64,000 nucleotides of DNA from Calothrix parasitica NIES-267 (GCF_002368095.1 NZ_AP018227.1:124001-188000); one strand, 5' to 3'; positions 26,906 through 36,624 are shown, counted from the stretch's first letter. The notes: generated by a model from the letters alone, not told the origin. A program made the numbers and translations.

Positions 26906-26977
26906 GGCTGCACCGCAAAAGCCTTGACAATTCTCTAATTGCAGTTTATTCGATTAATCATCAAAGTTTCTTTCTTC

Positions 26978-27757
26978 ATGAGTAACTTAATTCCAGCCAT
27001 TACCGTCAAAAACCTTGCTTTCTACTACGGTACTTTCAAAGCGCTTCAAGGAGTGTCTTTAGATATTTACCAAAGGCAAGTTACTGCACTTATTGGTCCT
27101 TCCGGTTGCGGTAAATCAACTTTTATTAAATCTCTGAATCGTATCGGTGAATTAGAAGCTGATGTCAAGATTGATGGAAAAGTTGATTTTTTCGGTCAAA
27201 ATATCTATTCTCCTCGCATTAACCTGAACAGATTGCGCCGTCAAATTGGGATGGTGTTCCAAAAGCCTAACCTATTTCCCATGAGCATTTACGATAATGT
27301 AGCTTATGGAATTAGAATTGCTAGACATTGCCCTAAATCTGAATTAGATGGTATTGTCGAATCCGCAATTAAGGGTGCTGCATTGTGGGATGAAGTCAAG
27401 GATAAACTATACAAATCAGCTTTGGGTCTGTCTGGTGGACAACAACAGCGTTTGTGTATTGCTCGTTCTTTAGCTGTTCGACCAAAAGTGTTGTTAATGG
27501 ATGAACCTTGTTCGGCTCTCGACCCCATCGCAACGATGAAGATTGAAGAATTAATTGATAGTTTGCGTGGTGAATTGACAATTGCAATTGTTACCCACAA
27601 CATGCAACAAGCACAACGTGTTGCTGATTTTACAGCATTCTTCAGTACTGATGAAAGCCGTGTTGGTCAAATGGTTGAATTTGGTACTACTGACCAAATT
27701 TTCAACAATTCTTTAGACCAGCGTACTCGCGATTACGTTTCAGGACGTTTCGGTTAA
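26978..27757 (+). CDS. pstB: Phosphate ABC transporter ATPase PstB
   Basis: A 259-residue ABC ATPase that drives phosphate import. Walker A GPSGCGKST, Q-loop VFQKPNLFPMSIYDNVAYG, signature LSGGQQQRLCIARSLA, Walker B VLLMDEPCSALDP and the H-loop IVTHNM are all intact. The start MSNLIPAITVKNLAFYYG is the usual PstB N-terminus, so the ATG at 26978 is preferred over the earlier TTG at 26939. It is the last gene of the pst operon, and no phoU is in the window. Confidence 0.96.
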   Translation: MSNLIPAITVKNLAFYYGTFKALQGVSLDIYQRQVTALIGPSGCGKSTFIKSLNRIGELEADVKIDGKVDFFGQNIYSPRINLNRLRRQIGMVFQKPNLFPMSIYDNVAYGIRIARHCPKSELDGIVESAIKGAALWDEVKDKLYKSALGLSGGQQQRLCIARSLAVRPKVLLMDEPCSALDPIATMKIEELIDSLRGELTIAIVTHNMQQAQRVADFTAFFSTDESRVGQMVEFGTTDQIFNNSLDQRTRDYVSGRFG

Positions 27758-27873
27758 GATTTTAGGTTCTGCTTATATATCAGGGTGCAGGCTCCGTTTT
27801 TTAGATTAGTGAATAGAAAATAAAAGCAATTTATATTAATAATTTGAAGAATAAAAGCAATTTTATAATATCC

Positions 27874-28012
27874 AGGACTTGCGTAACTGTCACAATACTC
27901 AGCCGGTGCGTGACACTGAAGACATTGTAACTACGTTTATAATTGTTCAAAATATCACAGCAGGCTAAAAGAAAAATCTGCCGGTTGGGTAAGTCCTAAT
28001 AGTATCAAATAT
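27874..28012. repeat. About 140-bp direct repeat, copy 1
   Basis: It begins AGGACTTGCGTAACTGTCAC and ends with GGTTGGGTAAGTCCTAATAG and then TATCAAATAT. The ends AGGACTT and AAGTCCT are inverted, so the unit is itself MITE-like. Copy 2 lies at about 28150-28289 and matches over most of its length by eye. Confidence 0.65.
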
Positions 28013-28139
28013 AGGACTTACGCAACGAAGATTTGTCATTGCGACCGAAACGAAGTGTAGGGAAGCAATCGCAGGATTTTTGCGATTACGTCGCTGTCGC
28101 TCGTAATGACGCAGTTACGTTACTTTTGCGTAAGTCCTG
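28013..28139. mobile_element. MITE nested between two direct repeats
   Basis: AGGACTTACGCAA at 28013-28025 and TTGCGTAAGTCCT at 28126-28138 are perfect 13-bp terminal inverted repeats. AAATAT flanks it on both sides (28007-28012 and 28140-28145), a likely target duplication. The interior is another palindromic repeat: GTCATTGCGACCGAAACGAA and the return arm GCTCGTAATGAC. Confidence 0.7.
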
Positions 28140-28149
28140 AAATATTTAC

Positions 28150-28289
28150 AGGAATGGCCGCAATTGTCACAATACCCGGTTGGTGCGTGACACTCAAGAC
28201 CTTATTACTACGTTCAAAATTTCATTAAGTGTCACAGCACCCTACAAGAAAAATGTGTCGGTTGGGTAAGTCCTAATAGTATCAAATAT
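28150..28289. repeat. About 140-bp direct repeat, copy 2
   Basis: This is the second copy of the unit at 27874-28012, with CAATTGTCACAATACCCGG at the start and the same GGTTGGGTAAGTCCTAATAG plus TATCAAATAT end. Its left end has diverged (GGAATGGCCGC in place of AGGACTTGCG). Confidence 0.6.
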
Positions 28290-28314
28290 TTAATTGCTAT
28301 TTATTAAAATGGGA

Positions 28315-28346
28315 GAAACCCGGTTATTAGATAACCGGGTTTCTTA
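28315..28346. terminator. Bidirectional terminator between pst operon and EPS cluster
   Basis: GAAACCCGGTTAT and ATAACCGGGTTTC form a 13-pair stem with a three-base loop, flanked by A-rich and T-rich sequence on both sides. It stands between two convergent transcription units, pstB on the plus strand and the sugar transferase on the minus strand. Confidence 0.7.
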
Positions 28347-28392
28347 ATCCTTACAAATCATTTTCAATTGCAATATAGCATTACCAATACAA

Positions 28393-29820
28393 TTAATAAG
28401 CGCCGCTTTTTTGCAGTATAGCTTTGAAGGTTTGCAAAAAAATTCTCAAATCAAGTAATATTGACCAATTTTCGATGTAGCTCATATCTAATTTCATTAC
28501 ATCCTCAAAATTATCAATATTTGAACGTCCGGAAACCTGCCATAAACCAGTAATACCGGGGAGAACTTCTTGACGAATAAAATGCTTGGTTTGAAATTTC
28601 TCTACATCTCGCATTGGTAAAGGTCGAGGTCCAATTAAACTCATGTCACCAGTTAGTACGTTAAATAGTTGTGGTAGCTCATCCAAACTATAACGACGTA
28701 AAAATTGACCAACTTTTGTTACTCTTGGGTCATTTTTCATTTTGAAAAAGACACCATCTTTCATTTCATTTTTATCTTCTATGGAAGCTAATACTTTTTC
28801 AGCATCAACAACCATTGACCGAAATTTCCACATCAAAAATTCTTTACGATGCAAACCAATTCGTTTTTGACGGAAGAATATTGGTCCGGTCGAATCTAAT
28901 TTAATAAGTATGGCGATAGATATATATACTGGTGCGAGAAGAATAATTAGAAGTAGCGAGAAGCAAATATCAAACAACCGCTTTACTAGAAAATCAAATC
29001 CAGCAAAAACCGGTGCTGCAATTGTGGGGAAAGGTAATCCTCCGATTAAGCTAAATCTAGATGTGGAGAAAGGAAGTCTATTCTCTGTCGGGAGAATATG
29101 TATGGTAATTCCCGCATTATAAAAATGCCAGCAGAGGAAAGAACGATTCTTGATTGAATCCCAGGAAATAAAGACTTCTTCTACATTTTGGCTGCGTAAA
29201 TATGCAAATGTTTTTTCTCTGATGGCCCAATCCAAACAGCTTGAATCGGCAAAACCTCTTACTGTATAACTTTCGTCTTTTTCTATGATTTCCATGATTT
29301 GCTCTTTTTGTTGAGCATCTGCGATGAGAAATATTGAGTGACGCATCCTACCTTTTTGACGCAGAAAATTAGTCGATAAATTGAATAAAAATCTAGCGGT
29401 ACAAATACTTGTTATGGATATGAAACAATACAGCAAGTAGGTGGAACGAGCTATGTAGGTAGTTGGGTCATAAGTGTAAGCGATAAATGATAGCAGTATG
29501 GATGACAAAGAAACTGCTTTAATAACACTTACATAATCGCGACGATGTACACCTGCTCGGTAAACACCAATTGTGGCAAGAATAGCAACTTGAACCCCTA
29601 AACTTAATAATAAAAAGTATGGACTCTTGGTCCATTCGGACTGTAAAGGAGAAGCATAATTAATTGCTAAACCCCAAGCCACAATTAGAGATAGCATGTC
29701 AAGACTAATTAATGCAGCCACACGCAGGAATCGAATAAATATTCCTCGTTGAATAGTTGCGCTTCGAGATGAACGTAAGTCCGGTTTAAACCTATCTATG
29801 ATTACATTGCTATGTAACAC
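28393..29820 (-). CDS. Polyprenyl-phosphate sugar-1-phosphate transferase (EPS initiation)
   Basis: A 475-residue membrane protein of the WcaJ/CpsE polyprenyl glycosylphosphotransferase family. It starts each exopolysaccharide repeat by moving a sugar-1-phosphate from a UDP-sugar to undecaprenyl phosphate. There are four N-terminal membrane helices (within about 30-140), a CoA-binding-like middle domain, and a single helix (KRLFDICFSLLLIILLAPVY). The catalytic domain has GPIFFRQKRIGLHRKEF, RRYSLDELPQLFNVL and PGITGLWQVSGRSN, with DE and R residues intact. The start is GTG at 29818-29820, preceded by GAGG nine bases away. It is the last gene of the EPS cluster in transcription order. Confidence 0.93.
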   Translation of the reverse strand: MLHSNVIIDRFKPDLRSSRSATIQRGIFIRFLRVAALISLDMLSLIVAWGLAINYASPLQSEWTKSPYFLLLSLGVQVAILATIGVYRAGVHRRDYVSVIKAVSLSSILLSFIAYTYDPTTYIARSTYLLYCFISITSICTARFLFNLSTNFLRQKGRMRHSIFLIADAQQKEQIMEIIEKDESYTVRGFADSSCLDWAIREKTFAYLRSQNVEEVFISWDSIKNRSFLCWHFYNAGITIHILPTENRLPFSTSRFSLIGGLPFPTIAAPVFAGFDFLVKRLFDICFSLLLIILLAPVYISIAILIKLDSTGPIFFRQKRIGLHRKEFLMWKFRSMVVDAEKVLASIEDKNEMKDGVFFKMKNDPRVTKVGQFLRRYSLDELPQLFNVLTGDMSLIGPRPLPMRDVEKFQTKHFIRQEVLPGITGLWQVSGRSNIDNFEDVMKLDMSYIENWSILLDLRIFLQTFKAILQKSGAY

Positions 29821-30040
29821 GACAAAATACCTCTTGTGAATAAATTACAAACGAATTGAAATACATCTAAGACTTATATATGTCTCTCTAAGAAACGAGA
29901 GAGAGTTATGAGTTTTTAGCCATTGGTCATGCATACTAATCGCTTGACGTAAAATTCGCTATGGTCTGTGAATCAAGTGAAGGAAGAGGATTTGCTGCAT
30001 AATAATGTGAATAATAACTGCAAACGGATAAATTTTCTTT

Positions 30041-30901
30041 CTACTTCCGACTGCGTTTGAGTCTAGATTTTTCTTCTAATGAAAGGGTTCGGCGAGTACC
30101 AGTAGAAACTCTTGTTTTGTTTACAAAACTAAACTGTGGTTGATTCTTGATAGCCCACATTTCCTGAATTAATAATTTGCTGACGAACCAAGGCTGAATT
30201 AGATAACGTTTCCATAGTCTTCTGGGTTCGCTAAATAGGCGGTAAGACCATTCTAAACCCATTTTCCCCATCCATCTGGGGGGAGTCGGAACCACTCCAG
30301 CAACGTAGTCCATACAAGCACCGCTAGGCAAAATTACGTTACTCTGAAGCTGTTCGAGGTTATCGAGAATCCAATGCTCTTGACGCGGCATGCTCATTCC
30401 TACCATAACAATATGAGGTTGGAATGCATTAATTGCAGCAATTGTATTCTGATTGTCTTGACTATCCTGGCGAACATCGATATAACCATGAGCGCAAGCA
30501 ATTTTTAAGCCAGGAAATTTTAGACGTAAAATATCTGCGGCTTTGTCTGCAACCCCGACTTTAGAACCTAAATAAAATATCCGCCAGCCTTTACTTGCAG
30601 CCTCTTCCATCAAGGGATATACCCAATCAGCATAAGTAACTCTGTGTTCTCGTTCGACAGAATAACCGCGTAGCTTGCCAATAAAAACTAAAGGCATACC
30701 ATCAATATGTGTATAATCTGCTTTTGCATAAAATGCACGCATTTTGGGGTCATGATGGTAAATATGTAAACTGTTCAAATTATGATTCGCAATAATCCAT
30801 TTTCGCTTCATTTGAATAGACTTTGCGATTAAATTGTTGAGTTGAGTGATGTTTAATGCATCCACCTCAATACCAAGAAATTTTAACGGAGAAGAGTTCA
30901 T
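30041..30901 (-). CDS. WecG/TagA/CpsF-family glycosyltransferase
   Basis: A 286-residue GT26-family enzyme that adds the second sugar to a lipid-linked primer. Family motifs are FLGIEVDALN near the start, HIDGMPLVFIGK (catalytic Asp), IFYLGSKVGVADKAADIL and VGMSMPRQEHWI. The first in-frame start is a TTG at 30940 that overlaps the stop of the preceding glycosyltransferase gene. The ATG at 30901 gives the usual family N-terminus, so it is preferred. It lies directly before the initiating sugar transferase in the cluster. Confidence 0.92.
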   Translation of the reverse strand: MNSSPLKFLGIEVDALNITQLNNLIAKSIQMKRKWIIANHNLNSLHIYHHDPKMRAFYAKADYTHIDGMPLVFIGKLRGYSVEREHRVTYADWVYPLMEEAASKGWRIFYLGSKVGVADKAADILRLKFPGLKIACAHGYIDVRQDSQDNQNTIAAINAFQPHIVMVGMSMPRQEHWILDNLEQLQSNVILPSGACMDYVAGVVPTPPRWMGKMGLEWSYRLFSEPRRLWKRYLIQPWFVSKLLIQEMWAIKNQPQFSFVNKTRVSTGTRRTLSLEEKSRLKRSRK

Positions 30902-30936
30902 GTTTAAGGACGGGTAAGAAGTATTAGTGTTTAGTC

Positions 30937-32166
30937 TCAAGTCGTCAGATTTGAAACAGAATTAAGCTGCGTCGGTGATGAGCGTTTTTCCAAAATTTGC
31001 TCGACACCTTTAACTAAAACTTGCACCCTAGAATTCCAACTGTGATGATTTACTATTTCCGTGCGGGCTAACTTTCCCATTTGTGGTAGATTTTGTTGTT
31101 GATGAAAAGCAAACAGCAATGCACGTTTTAAATCATCCTTATTTTCTGGTTGAAATAGAAAACCTGTTTTACCATCGTTAATTAGACGCTTTGCATCTTC
31201 AAAAGCTGAAGCAATAACTGGTTTAGCCATTGACATGTATTCATAGAGCTTCATGGGTGAGAGATACATCTGACCCATCTGTAGCTGCACTTGTCCCGAA
31301 AAACCAACATCAAATCCGGCTATATACTGCGGTACTTGCTGCCAAGGAACTCGACCAATAAAAGCGACATTTTCCGAAATTCCTAAGTCTTCAGCCAGTT
31401 TTTCCCAAGCAGATTTCATTGAACCATCACCGACTACCACCAGGGATATATCCAAGTCAGCTTTACGTAATTCTGCTATTGCTTCTAACAGTAAATTCAA
31501 CCCAGACCAAGCATACAAACTACCGACAAAGCCTATTGTGAAACCAGGAAATTTACGTGACGGTTGATGTAGTTCGGGATTTAGAAAATCGATATCTACG
31601 CCGTTATTTACTAATACAATCTTATCGGCTGCAATATCGTAATCCTGTACTAAAATATCCTTTAAAGTTTCACTAACACAAGCTAAAATATCACATTTTT
31701 TATATGCTTGAATTTCCATCCATTTAGCAATACCATCTAACACCAAGGCTTTACGCTCTGCTTTCGCTTCGTAGAAAAGTAAAGCTTCAGCTTGTAAAAT
31801 CCAAGGAATTCCTTGACGTTGAAATATCCAGCCCAAACACTGCAAGGTCGCAGCATATTCATAAACAAAATCGACTTTATTTCCTAATTCTCGGTAGCTT
31901 TTCCAAGAGTTAATAAGACTAAGAGATAAACGCACTAAATCTACTGCTAAAGTGCGAAAAAATCCCTTACTAATTGCTTCACCAGAACCTTTCGCAGACC
32001 AATTTTGTGGAACTCTATCACCAACAATAAATGTTTCAATTTCCCAATTACATGTTTTAAAACCTTGAATAAGTCCTAAAATACGAGAACGAGGTCCCGA
32101 CATTTCCGCATCGGGATGTGTTGAAATTCGAGGTGCTGCTGCTAAAAATCCCAGCCTTAACGGCAT
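30937..32166 (-). CDS. Glycosyltransferase family 4 (GT-B)
   Basis: A 409-residue GT4-type enzyme, cytosolic and acting on lipid-linked EPS intermediates. The N-terminal Rossmann half starts MPLRLGFLAAAPRISTHPDAE. The C-terminal donor-binding half has FTIGFVGSLYAWSGLNLLLE, VVVGDGSMKSAWEKLAEDLG, VAFIGRVPWQQVPQYIAGFD and the E-x7-E motif in SPMKLYEYMSMAKPVIAS. Sugar donor and linkage are not predictable. Its stop overlaps the possible TTG of the next gene, so the two are probably co-translated. Confidence 0.9.
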   Translation of the reverse strand: MPLRLGFLAAAPRISTHPDAEMSGPRSRILGLIQGFKTCNWEIETFIVGDRVPQNWSAKGSGEAISKGFFRTLAVDLVRLSLSLINSWKSYRELGNKVDFVYEYAATLQCLGWIFQRQGIPWILQAEALLFYEAKAERKALVLDGIAKWMEIQAYKKCDILACVSETLKDILVQDYDIAADKIVLVNNGVDIDFLNPELHQPSRKFPGFTIGFVGSLYAWSGLNLLLEAIAELRKADLDISLVVVGDGSMKSAWEKLAEDLGISENVAFIGRVPWQQVPQYIAGFDVGFSGQVQLQMGQMYLSPMKLYEYMSMAKPVIASAFEDAKRLINDGKTGFLFQPENKDDLKRALLFAFHQQQNLPQMGKLARTEIVNHHSWNSRVQVLVKGVEQILEKRSSPTQLNSVSNLTT

Positions 32167-32169
32167 TTT

Positions 32170-32276
32170 TTGCTCCTAGTGATTAATTGTTAGTTATTAG
32201 TTATTATTTATTAGCTATTAGTTGATAGTTGTGAAAAATAACTAAATCAGTGAAATCAGTGAAATCAGTGAAATCT
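32170..32276. repeat. Short tandem repeats (TTAGTTATTA and AATCAGTGA)
   Basis: The spacer between two EPS genes is made of TTAGTTAT-type heptamer-like units and three copies of AATCAGTGA. It has no coding potential and is in the same class as other STRR spacers in the window. Confidence 0.65.
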
Positions 32277-32278
32277 AT

Positions 32279-33184
32279 TTAATCCGTGATAGTTGTTCGC
32301 TGTTTCTCTACTTCTTCAACAAATGTCGGAGATGCAGCCAAATTTCTATAACCAATAACAGCGCGGAGATAAGGAAGAATCCAGTAAATAAACCAGAATA
32401 ATCCGGAATGACGACGACAAAAAACCGTCCATGATTTCAGAGGAAAAGCTTTTATATGAATTGCTTTTTTTAAACGTTCTAATACGCTTAATTTTGTATC
32501 TACCCAACTGTTACTAACTGAATTTTTACTACAGGTTCCGACATATCCTGGTGCAACCCATATTGAACAATTTTTCTTTTTTGCTCTTAAACCGTAATCG
32601 GTATCTCCCATGCTGTGAATAAAAGCTGGGTCGATATTTCCTACTTTCTGGACAACGTTACGAGAAATTAATACGCAGTTACCAAAGAAGGTGTCGCATT
32701 CTTCTAGATATTGAGTACAACCTAAAAAGTCGAATTTATTTGAATACCATTTTTGAGATTTTATCGAACCACCGTAGGAAGCAATTCCGGTGAATATATC
32801 TTTGGTGGTACCGACAACTATTAAGTCTTTATCGGTTTGTTCTGATATTTTTTGATTTGCTAGAAACAAGCGCTCGATAGCGTCTGCTTCTAAAATTGTG
32901 TCATCGTTCAACCACAGATAATAGTCGTAATCTTTTTTAATAGATGATGCAAATGCAAGTCTCATTCCTCCTACCCAATAAAGATTTCCGTTCCCTTGGA
33001 GGATATTGACTGCTGGGAACTCTTTTTTTACTGCATCTGCTGTACCGTCTGAGCTTCCATCATCTGTTAAATAAACGTCGAATTCTACACTGTTTTTTTG
33101 TTGATGTAATGCACGTAAGCATGAAACAGTAGTGCTGCGTCTATTAAAACAGGTCATTATTACTGCAAGCTGTGCTTTTTTCAT
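32279..33184 (-). CDS. Glycosyltransferase family 2 (GT-A)
   Basis: A 301-residue inverting GT2-type enzyme. It starts MKKAQLAVIMTCFNRRSTTV, with YLTDDGSSDGTADA (first Asp motif) and YYLWLNDDTILEADAIE (DxD-like nucleotide-sugar and metal site), followed by GNCVLISRNVV and MGDTDYGLRAK. It resembles rhamnosyltransferase-like GT2 proteins of cell-surface polysaccharide clusters. The C-terminus has a single hydrophobic stretch near 265-280 and basic residues. The specific sugar is unknown. Confidence 0.9.
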   Translation of the reverse strand: MKKAQLAVIMTCFNRRSTTVSCLRALHQQKNSVEFDVYLTDDGSSDGTADAVKKEFPAVNILQGNGNLYWVGGMRLAFASSIKKDYDYYLWLNDDTILEADAIERLFLANQKISEQTDKDLIVVGTTKDIFTGIASYGGSIKSQKWYSNKFDFLGCTQYLEECDTFFGNCVLISRNVVQKVGNIDPAFIHSMGDTDYGLRAKKKNCSIWVAPGYVGTCSKNSVSNSWVDTKLSVLERLKKAIHIKAFPLKSWTVFCRRHSGLFWFIYWILPYLRAVIGYRNLAASPTFVEEVEKQRTTITD

Positions 33185-33244
33185 AGTTTGATGAATAAAT
33201 ATAGTTAACTTTAGGTATCAGTATTTTTTTTAATATCTATGCTT

Positions 33245-34225
33245 TTAGATAGAGAATCTAGTATTGAAATCTTGGGGACTTATTCTGTATAATTCGTCTA
33301 GTTTGAGATAACGAGATTGAATACCATTGGGTGGAGAGAAATATTTTTCCTGTAATATTCTTGGTTCGTGTTTTTTACCACTTTCTTGTTCTATAAGTCG
33401 AGCAATATAAGCACAATATTCCAACCTCAATTCGTTGATTTTTGCAAGAGTTTGGTTGCGAATTTTTGCGGGGTCAGGTGATAATTTTTTCCAGTTTTCT
33501 ACCGCTTGAGAAACTGCTTCTGATTCTGGAGGTACGACAGCAGAATTTTCGGTGGTAAAAAATTCATCTCTTCCACCTTTACTAGGTGTACTAACTATAG
33601 GAATTCCGCAAAGTAAGTATTCAGTAGAAGCTAAATTTGCTCCTTCTACTGCTGAAAGAATTAAGCCAGCATAAGCTTGATTATATTTTTTTGCTAGTTC
33701 GGGACGTGAGATAAAATCCCTATTGAAATCAGCATGTTTTAATTCAGGACAGTAAGAATGTAAGTCTCCTCCATAGGATACAACCATTAATTTCTCAACA
33801 TTTTTTGCTAAGGGAAGACGCTTTGATGAATTAAGCTGAGCGGTATAAATTGCATCGTAAAGCTTTGGTTGTTCAATTATGTTGTATAAATGCTCGTTGA
33901 TATAAAAATTTTGATTAAAGTGCGCTCCACGAATCTGAAAGCGTTTACGCATTTGCTCTTCATCTTTTGCATTCACCATAAAATGATGAGTTCTACCTTC
34001 TAGACTATGTAGAATTGATTTTGTCTTGCGTAAAAGCATCTGCTTCGGAGAAGCGCACCAGTAAGGAGAATGTTCTATAACATGTTTGGGACGAAACCAG
34101 TTTGGTAGAGGTTTAAATTTTATTTTTTTGTCTTGATAAATTACTCCACCAAAAAAAGGGTAGCTTCCTAGATAGGAAACAATTAAAGGTTGAGTACTAA
34201 AAATATAATAGCCGTGGAATCGCAT
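33245..34225 (-). CDS. Glycosyltransferase-like protein (GT-B C-terminal fold)
   Basis: A 326-residue protein in the EPS cluster. The C-terminal half carries the GT-B donor-site pattern LILSAVEGANLASTEYLLCG followed by PIVSTPSKGGRDEFF, with the ExxxxASxEYLLCG glutamates of retaining GT-B enzymes. The N-terminal half is less typical, with little sign of the usual first Rossmann motif. I would call it a putative glycosyltransferase acting on the same EPS. Confidence 0.75.
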   Translation of the reverse strand: MRFHGYYIFSTQPLIVSYLGSYPFFGGVIYQDKKIKFKPLPNWFRPKHVIEHSPYWCASPKQMLLRKTKSILHSLEGRTHHFMVNAKDEEQMRKRFQIRGAHFNQNFYINEHLYNIIEQPKLYDAIYTAQLNSSKRLPLAKNVEKLMVVSYGGDLHSYCPELKHADFNRDFISRPELAKKYNQAYAGLILSAVEGANLASTEYLLCGIPIVSTPSKGGRDEFFTTENSAVVPPESEAVSQAVENWKKLSPDPAKIRNQTLAKINELRLEYCAYIARLIEQESGKKHEPRILQEKYFSPPNGIQSRYLKLDELYRISPQDFNTRFSI

Positions 34226-34291
34226 GTGAATTTATTAATAGGGAATTGGGAATTGGGAATCGGTAATTAGTAATTGAAAGTTGTAGTATAT

Positions 34292-35308
34292 TTAGAGATT
34301 GGCTACTTTTTCTATCCAATTACTAACGCTTAAATTGAGGTTAAATACTTTTAATTTTTGTTCTACTTTTCTGACTTTTAGCATGTGTCTATGTAATACT
34401 GAAGTGCGCGGCATTTGATAAGCTATAACTTTCTCACATAGCCACTTATATTTATCAGAGTTTAGGTTGAATTTGTTCAAGTTTTTTATTTGTTTATTCC
34501 AATCGTGATAGTAGAATAAATTAAAGTAATGTACTGAAATTAAATCATCCCAATTATTCAATCGCCATTCTTTAGACAACCGGTTATGTAAAGGTAATGG
34601 ATAGCTATAACTATCGGAAAAATGAGAGACTTTTTCTTCTAAAGCACATAAAGTGATAGATAAAACTGACTGCTCGACAAAGTAAATACCCTGGGGAGGA
34701 GCAATATCTAAATGCATTACTTTTTCAAAATTTTCTTTCCAGGATTGAAATATTCCTGCACTTCTCCTAACTGCGACTAAACCGGAATTCCAGTAAGCTC
34801 TGATTTTTTTATTCTTGATAGGAGTATGTACAAATAATTCTTGCTTTACTCCTAGGACTTGATAAAGTTTTTGCCAGTACCATTCGTGAGAGTCATTTTT
34901 ACCTGTAGAACCGATTCCCTGTCCGTATTCGGGACGCATTCGCACGTTACAACCATCCGGTAAAAGAAATTCTTTTGGTTCTGCAAAAAAGCATTTATCG
35001 CTATCAAGAAAAACTAAAATTTCTGCATCTATATTCTGTTCTGCATAAGCACAGGTCAAGGGTTTATTTGCTAAATAATATTCGTGAAATTCTTGATTTA
35101 TAGGTAGTTGCTGGTGAATAACTCCTAATTTTTCAAATGCTTTCTGGGTTTCTTCAGCAATCGGTGTACCAGTTCGAGGATGAAAACTGTATATGGGTGT
35201 ATCTTTTAAATTTCCGCAGAATTTACGAATACTTTCTGCAAGCATTAATGATTGGGGTTCTAAACGACCCGGTTCGGTACACATTATAAAAGCTAGAGGT
35301 AAAGTCAT
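34292..35308 (-). CDS. Putative glycosyltransferase (GT-A-like)
   Basis: A 338-residue protein starting MTLPLAFIMCTEPGRLEPQS. It has an EILVFLDSDKCFFAEP motif whose DSD resembles the DxD metal site of GT-A enzymes, and a NSGLVAVRRSAG acceptor-loop-like segment. It matches no family I can name with certainty, but cluster position and the DSD motif support a sugar transfer role. The first open codon is TTG at 35329; the ATG at 35308 is preferred. Confidence 0.65.
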   Translation of the reverse strand: MTLPLAFIMCTEPGRLEPQSLMLAESIRKFCGNLKDTPIYSFHPRTGTPIAEETQKAFEKLGVIHQQLPINQEFHEYYLANKPLTCAYAEQNIDAEILVFLDSDKCFFAEPKEFLLPDGCNVRMRPEYGQGIGSTGKNDSHEWYWQKLYQVLGVKQELFVHTPIKNKKIRAYWNSGLVAVRRSAGIFQSWKENFEKVMHLDIAPPQGIYFVEQSVLSITLCALEEKVSHFSDSYSYPLPLHNRLSKEWRLNNWDDLISVHYFNLFYYHDWNKQIKNLNKFNLNSDKYKWLCEKVIAYQMPRTSVLHRHMLKVRKVEQKLKVFNLNLSVSNWIEKVANL

Positions 35309-35361
35309 TTTCGGTTTATCCTTACTCAATTATTTTTAAGTTATTTTTTTATAGGAAAAAT

Positions 35362-36624
35362 TTAATCTGCGGTCATCATTAATGGTGTATTTGTAGTTTC
35401 TATACTGGAATCACCTTGTAAAATTTGCTGATAATATTTGGAAATTGCAACCGCTTTATTATTCCAAGCTTGTTGTTTCGCAAACTCGTAGCTAGCTCTA
35501 CCCATTTCTAAGCGTTTCTCAGGGTTTTCATACATATATTCAACTGCTTGAGCAAGAGCAGTAACTGTTTCATTCGGATTAGTAACAGGAACTTTTATAG
35601 AACCTTTTTTCGGAACAAAATCTCTGGCTCCTTGATGGTTTAAAGTGATGATTGGCAAAGCTTGAGACATCGCTTCAAGTAATACAGAACCATAAGAATC
35701 GCGCAAACTTGTAAATAGAAACACATCATTGTTTAAATATGCATTTTGCACTTCTGTCCAAGGACGACTACCCAAATAATCTACTTTTGTTTCTAAGCTA
35801 AACTGTTCTATCCACTGAGAGACATATGAATCCAGAGAACCATCACCAATGATTGTAAGTTTGAAAGGAATTTCGGGATTAACTTCTGAGAGTGCTTCTA
35901 AAGCTAAGAATAATCCTTTTCTAGGTTCAATTCTGCTGAGCCATAGCAACCTTAATTCTGAAGATTCTTGTCTCTTGGGAGGTTCAATTGCAAAGTATTC
36001 CGGAGGTAAACCACTATCTAGAAATAGTTCGACATTCTTTGCAGTCATTTTATGAGAAAGCTGTACGGTTTCTTGATTTGTTGCTAATACTAAATCGCAT
36101 TTATTTAAAGCTTTACGTAAAAATGGATTTAGTCTCATTAGCTGCAAGTTAATAAAGGAGCGCAAGGTTTCATCAGACCAACTTTTGAAAAAGTATTTTT
36201 TAAAGTTAGCTGGAGCAGTTTGACCACCACCGATAGGACCAAAAACTAATGGTTTACTGAGGTTTGTAAATAATGCTCCTCCTTGTAAACTCGCAATAGT
36301 TATATGATGGACAATATCAAAATTATGTTCTTTATCTAATTCCAGCGCAACTTGTTCTGCTTTGACTTTCCATGCAAAATATCGCATAAAATGTAGATAT
36401 TTATAACGTCCTTCTGGTACGTGTTTTAAAATTGGGTAAGCAACATTAATAAAATGTAAGTTGGGAATATTAGATAGTGGATTTTCTAAACATTTCGCTG
36501 CGTTTAAAGTTATTACCCAAACTTCATGACCTAATTGAGCAATTTGAATGGCATTATTCCAACCAAATCCCTCTTCTCTTCCTCTATCTGGAATACAAGC
36601 GTAAGCACAAAGTAAGACTTTCAT
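35362..36624 (-). CDS. Glycosyltransferase family 4 (GT-B)
   Basis: A 420-residue GT4-type enzyme. It starts MKVLLCAYACIPDRGREEGF and carries PLVFGPIGGGQTAP. The donor half has LRLLWLSRIEPRKGLFLALE, LTIIGDGSLDSYVSQWIEQF, VDYLGSRPWTEVQNAYLNND, and the E-x7-E in SYGSVLLEAMSQALPIITLN. All GT4 landmarks are present. The donor and acceptor sugars are not known. Confidence 0.92.
   Translation of the reverse strand: MKVLLCAYACIPDRGREEGFGWNNAIQIAQLGHEVWVITLNAAKCLENPLSNIPNLHFINVAYPILKHVPEGRYKYLHFMRYFAWKVKAEQVALELDKEHNFDIVHHITIASLQGGALFTNLSKPLVFGPIGGGQTAPANFKKYFFKSWSDETLRSFINLQLMRLNPFLRKALNKCDLVLATNQETVQLSHKMTAKNVELFLDSGLPPEYFAIEPPKRQESSELRLLWLSRIEPRKGLFLALEALSEVNPEIPFKLTIIGDGSLDSYVSQWIEQFSLETKVDYLGSRPWTEVQNAYLNNDVFLFTSLRDSYGSVLLEAMSQALPIITLNHQGARDFVPKKGSIKVPVTNPNETVTALAQAVEYMYENPEKRLEMGRASYEFAKQQAWNNKAVAISKYYQQILQGDSSIETTNTPLMMTAD

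Noticed and set aside
29881-29910. CTCTCT...AGAGAG hairpin upstream of the sugar transferase
   Set aside because: Its stem is short and low-complexity and it lacks a T run, so neither a terminator nor a regulator call is justified.
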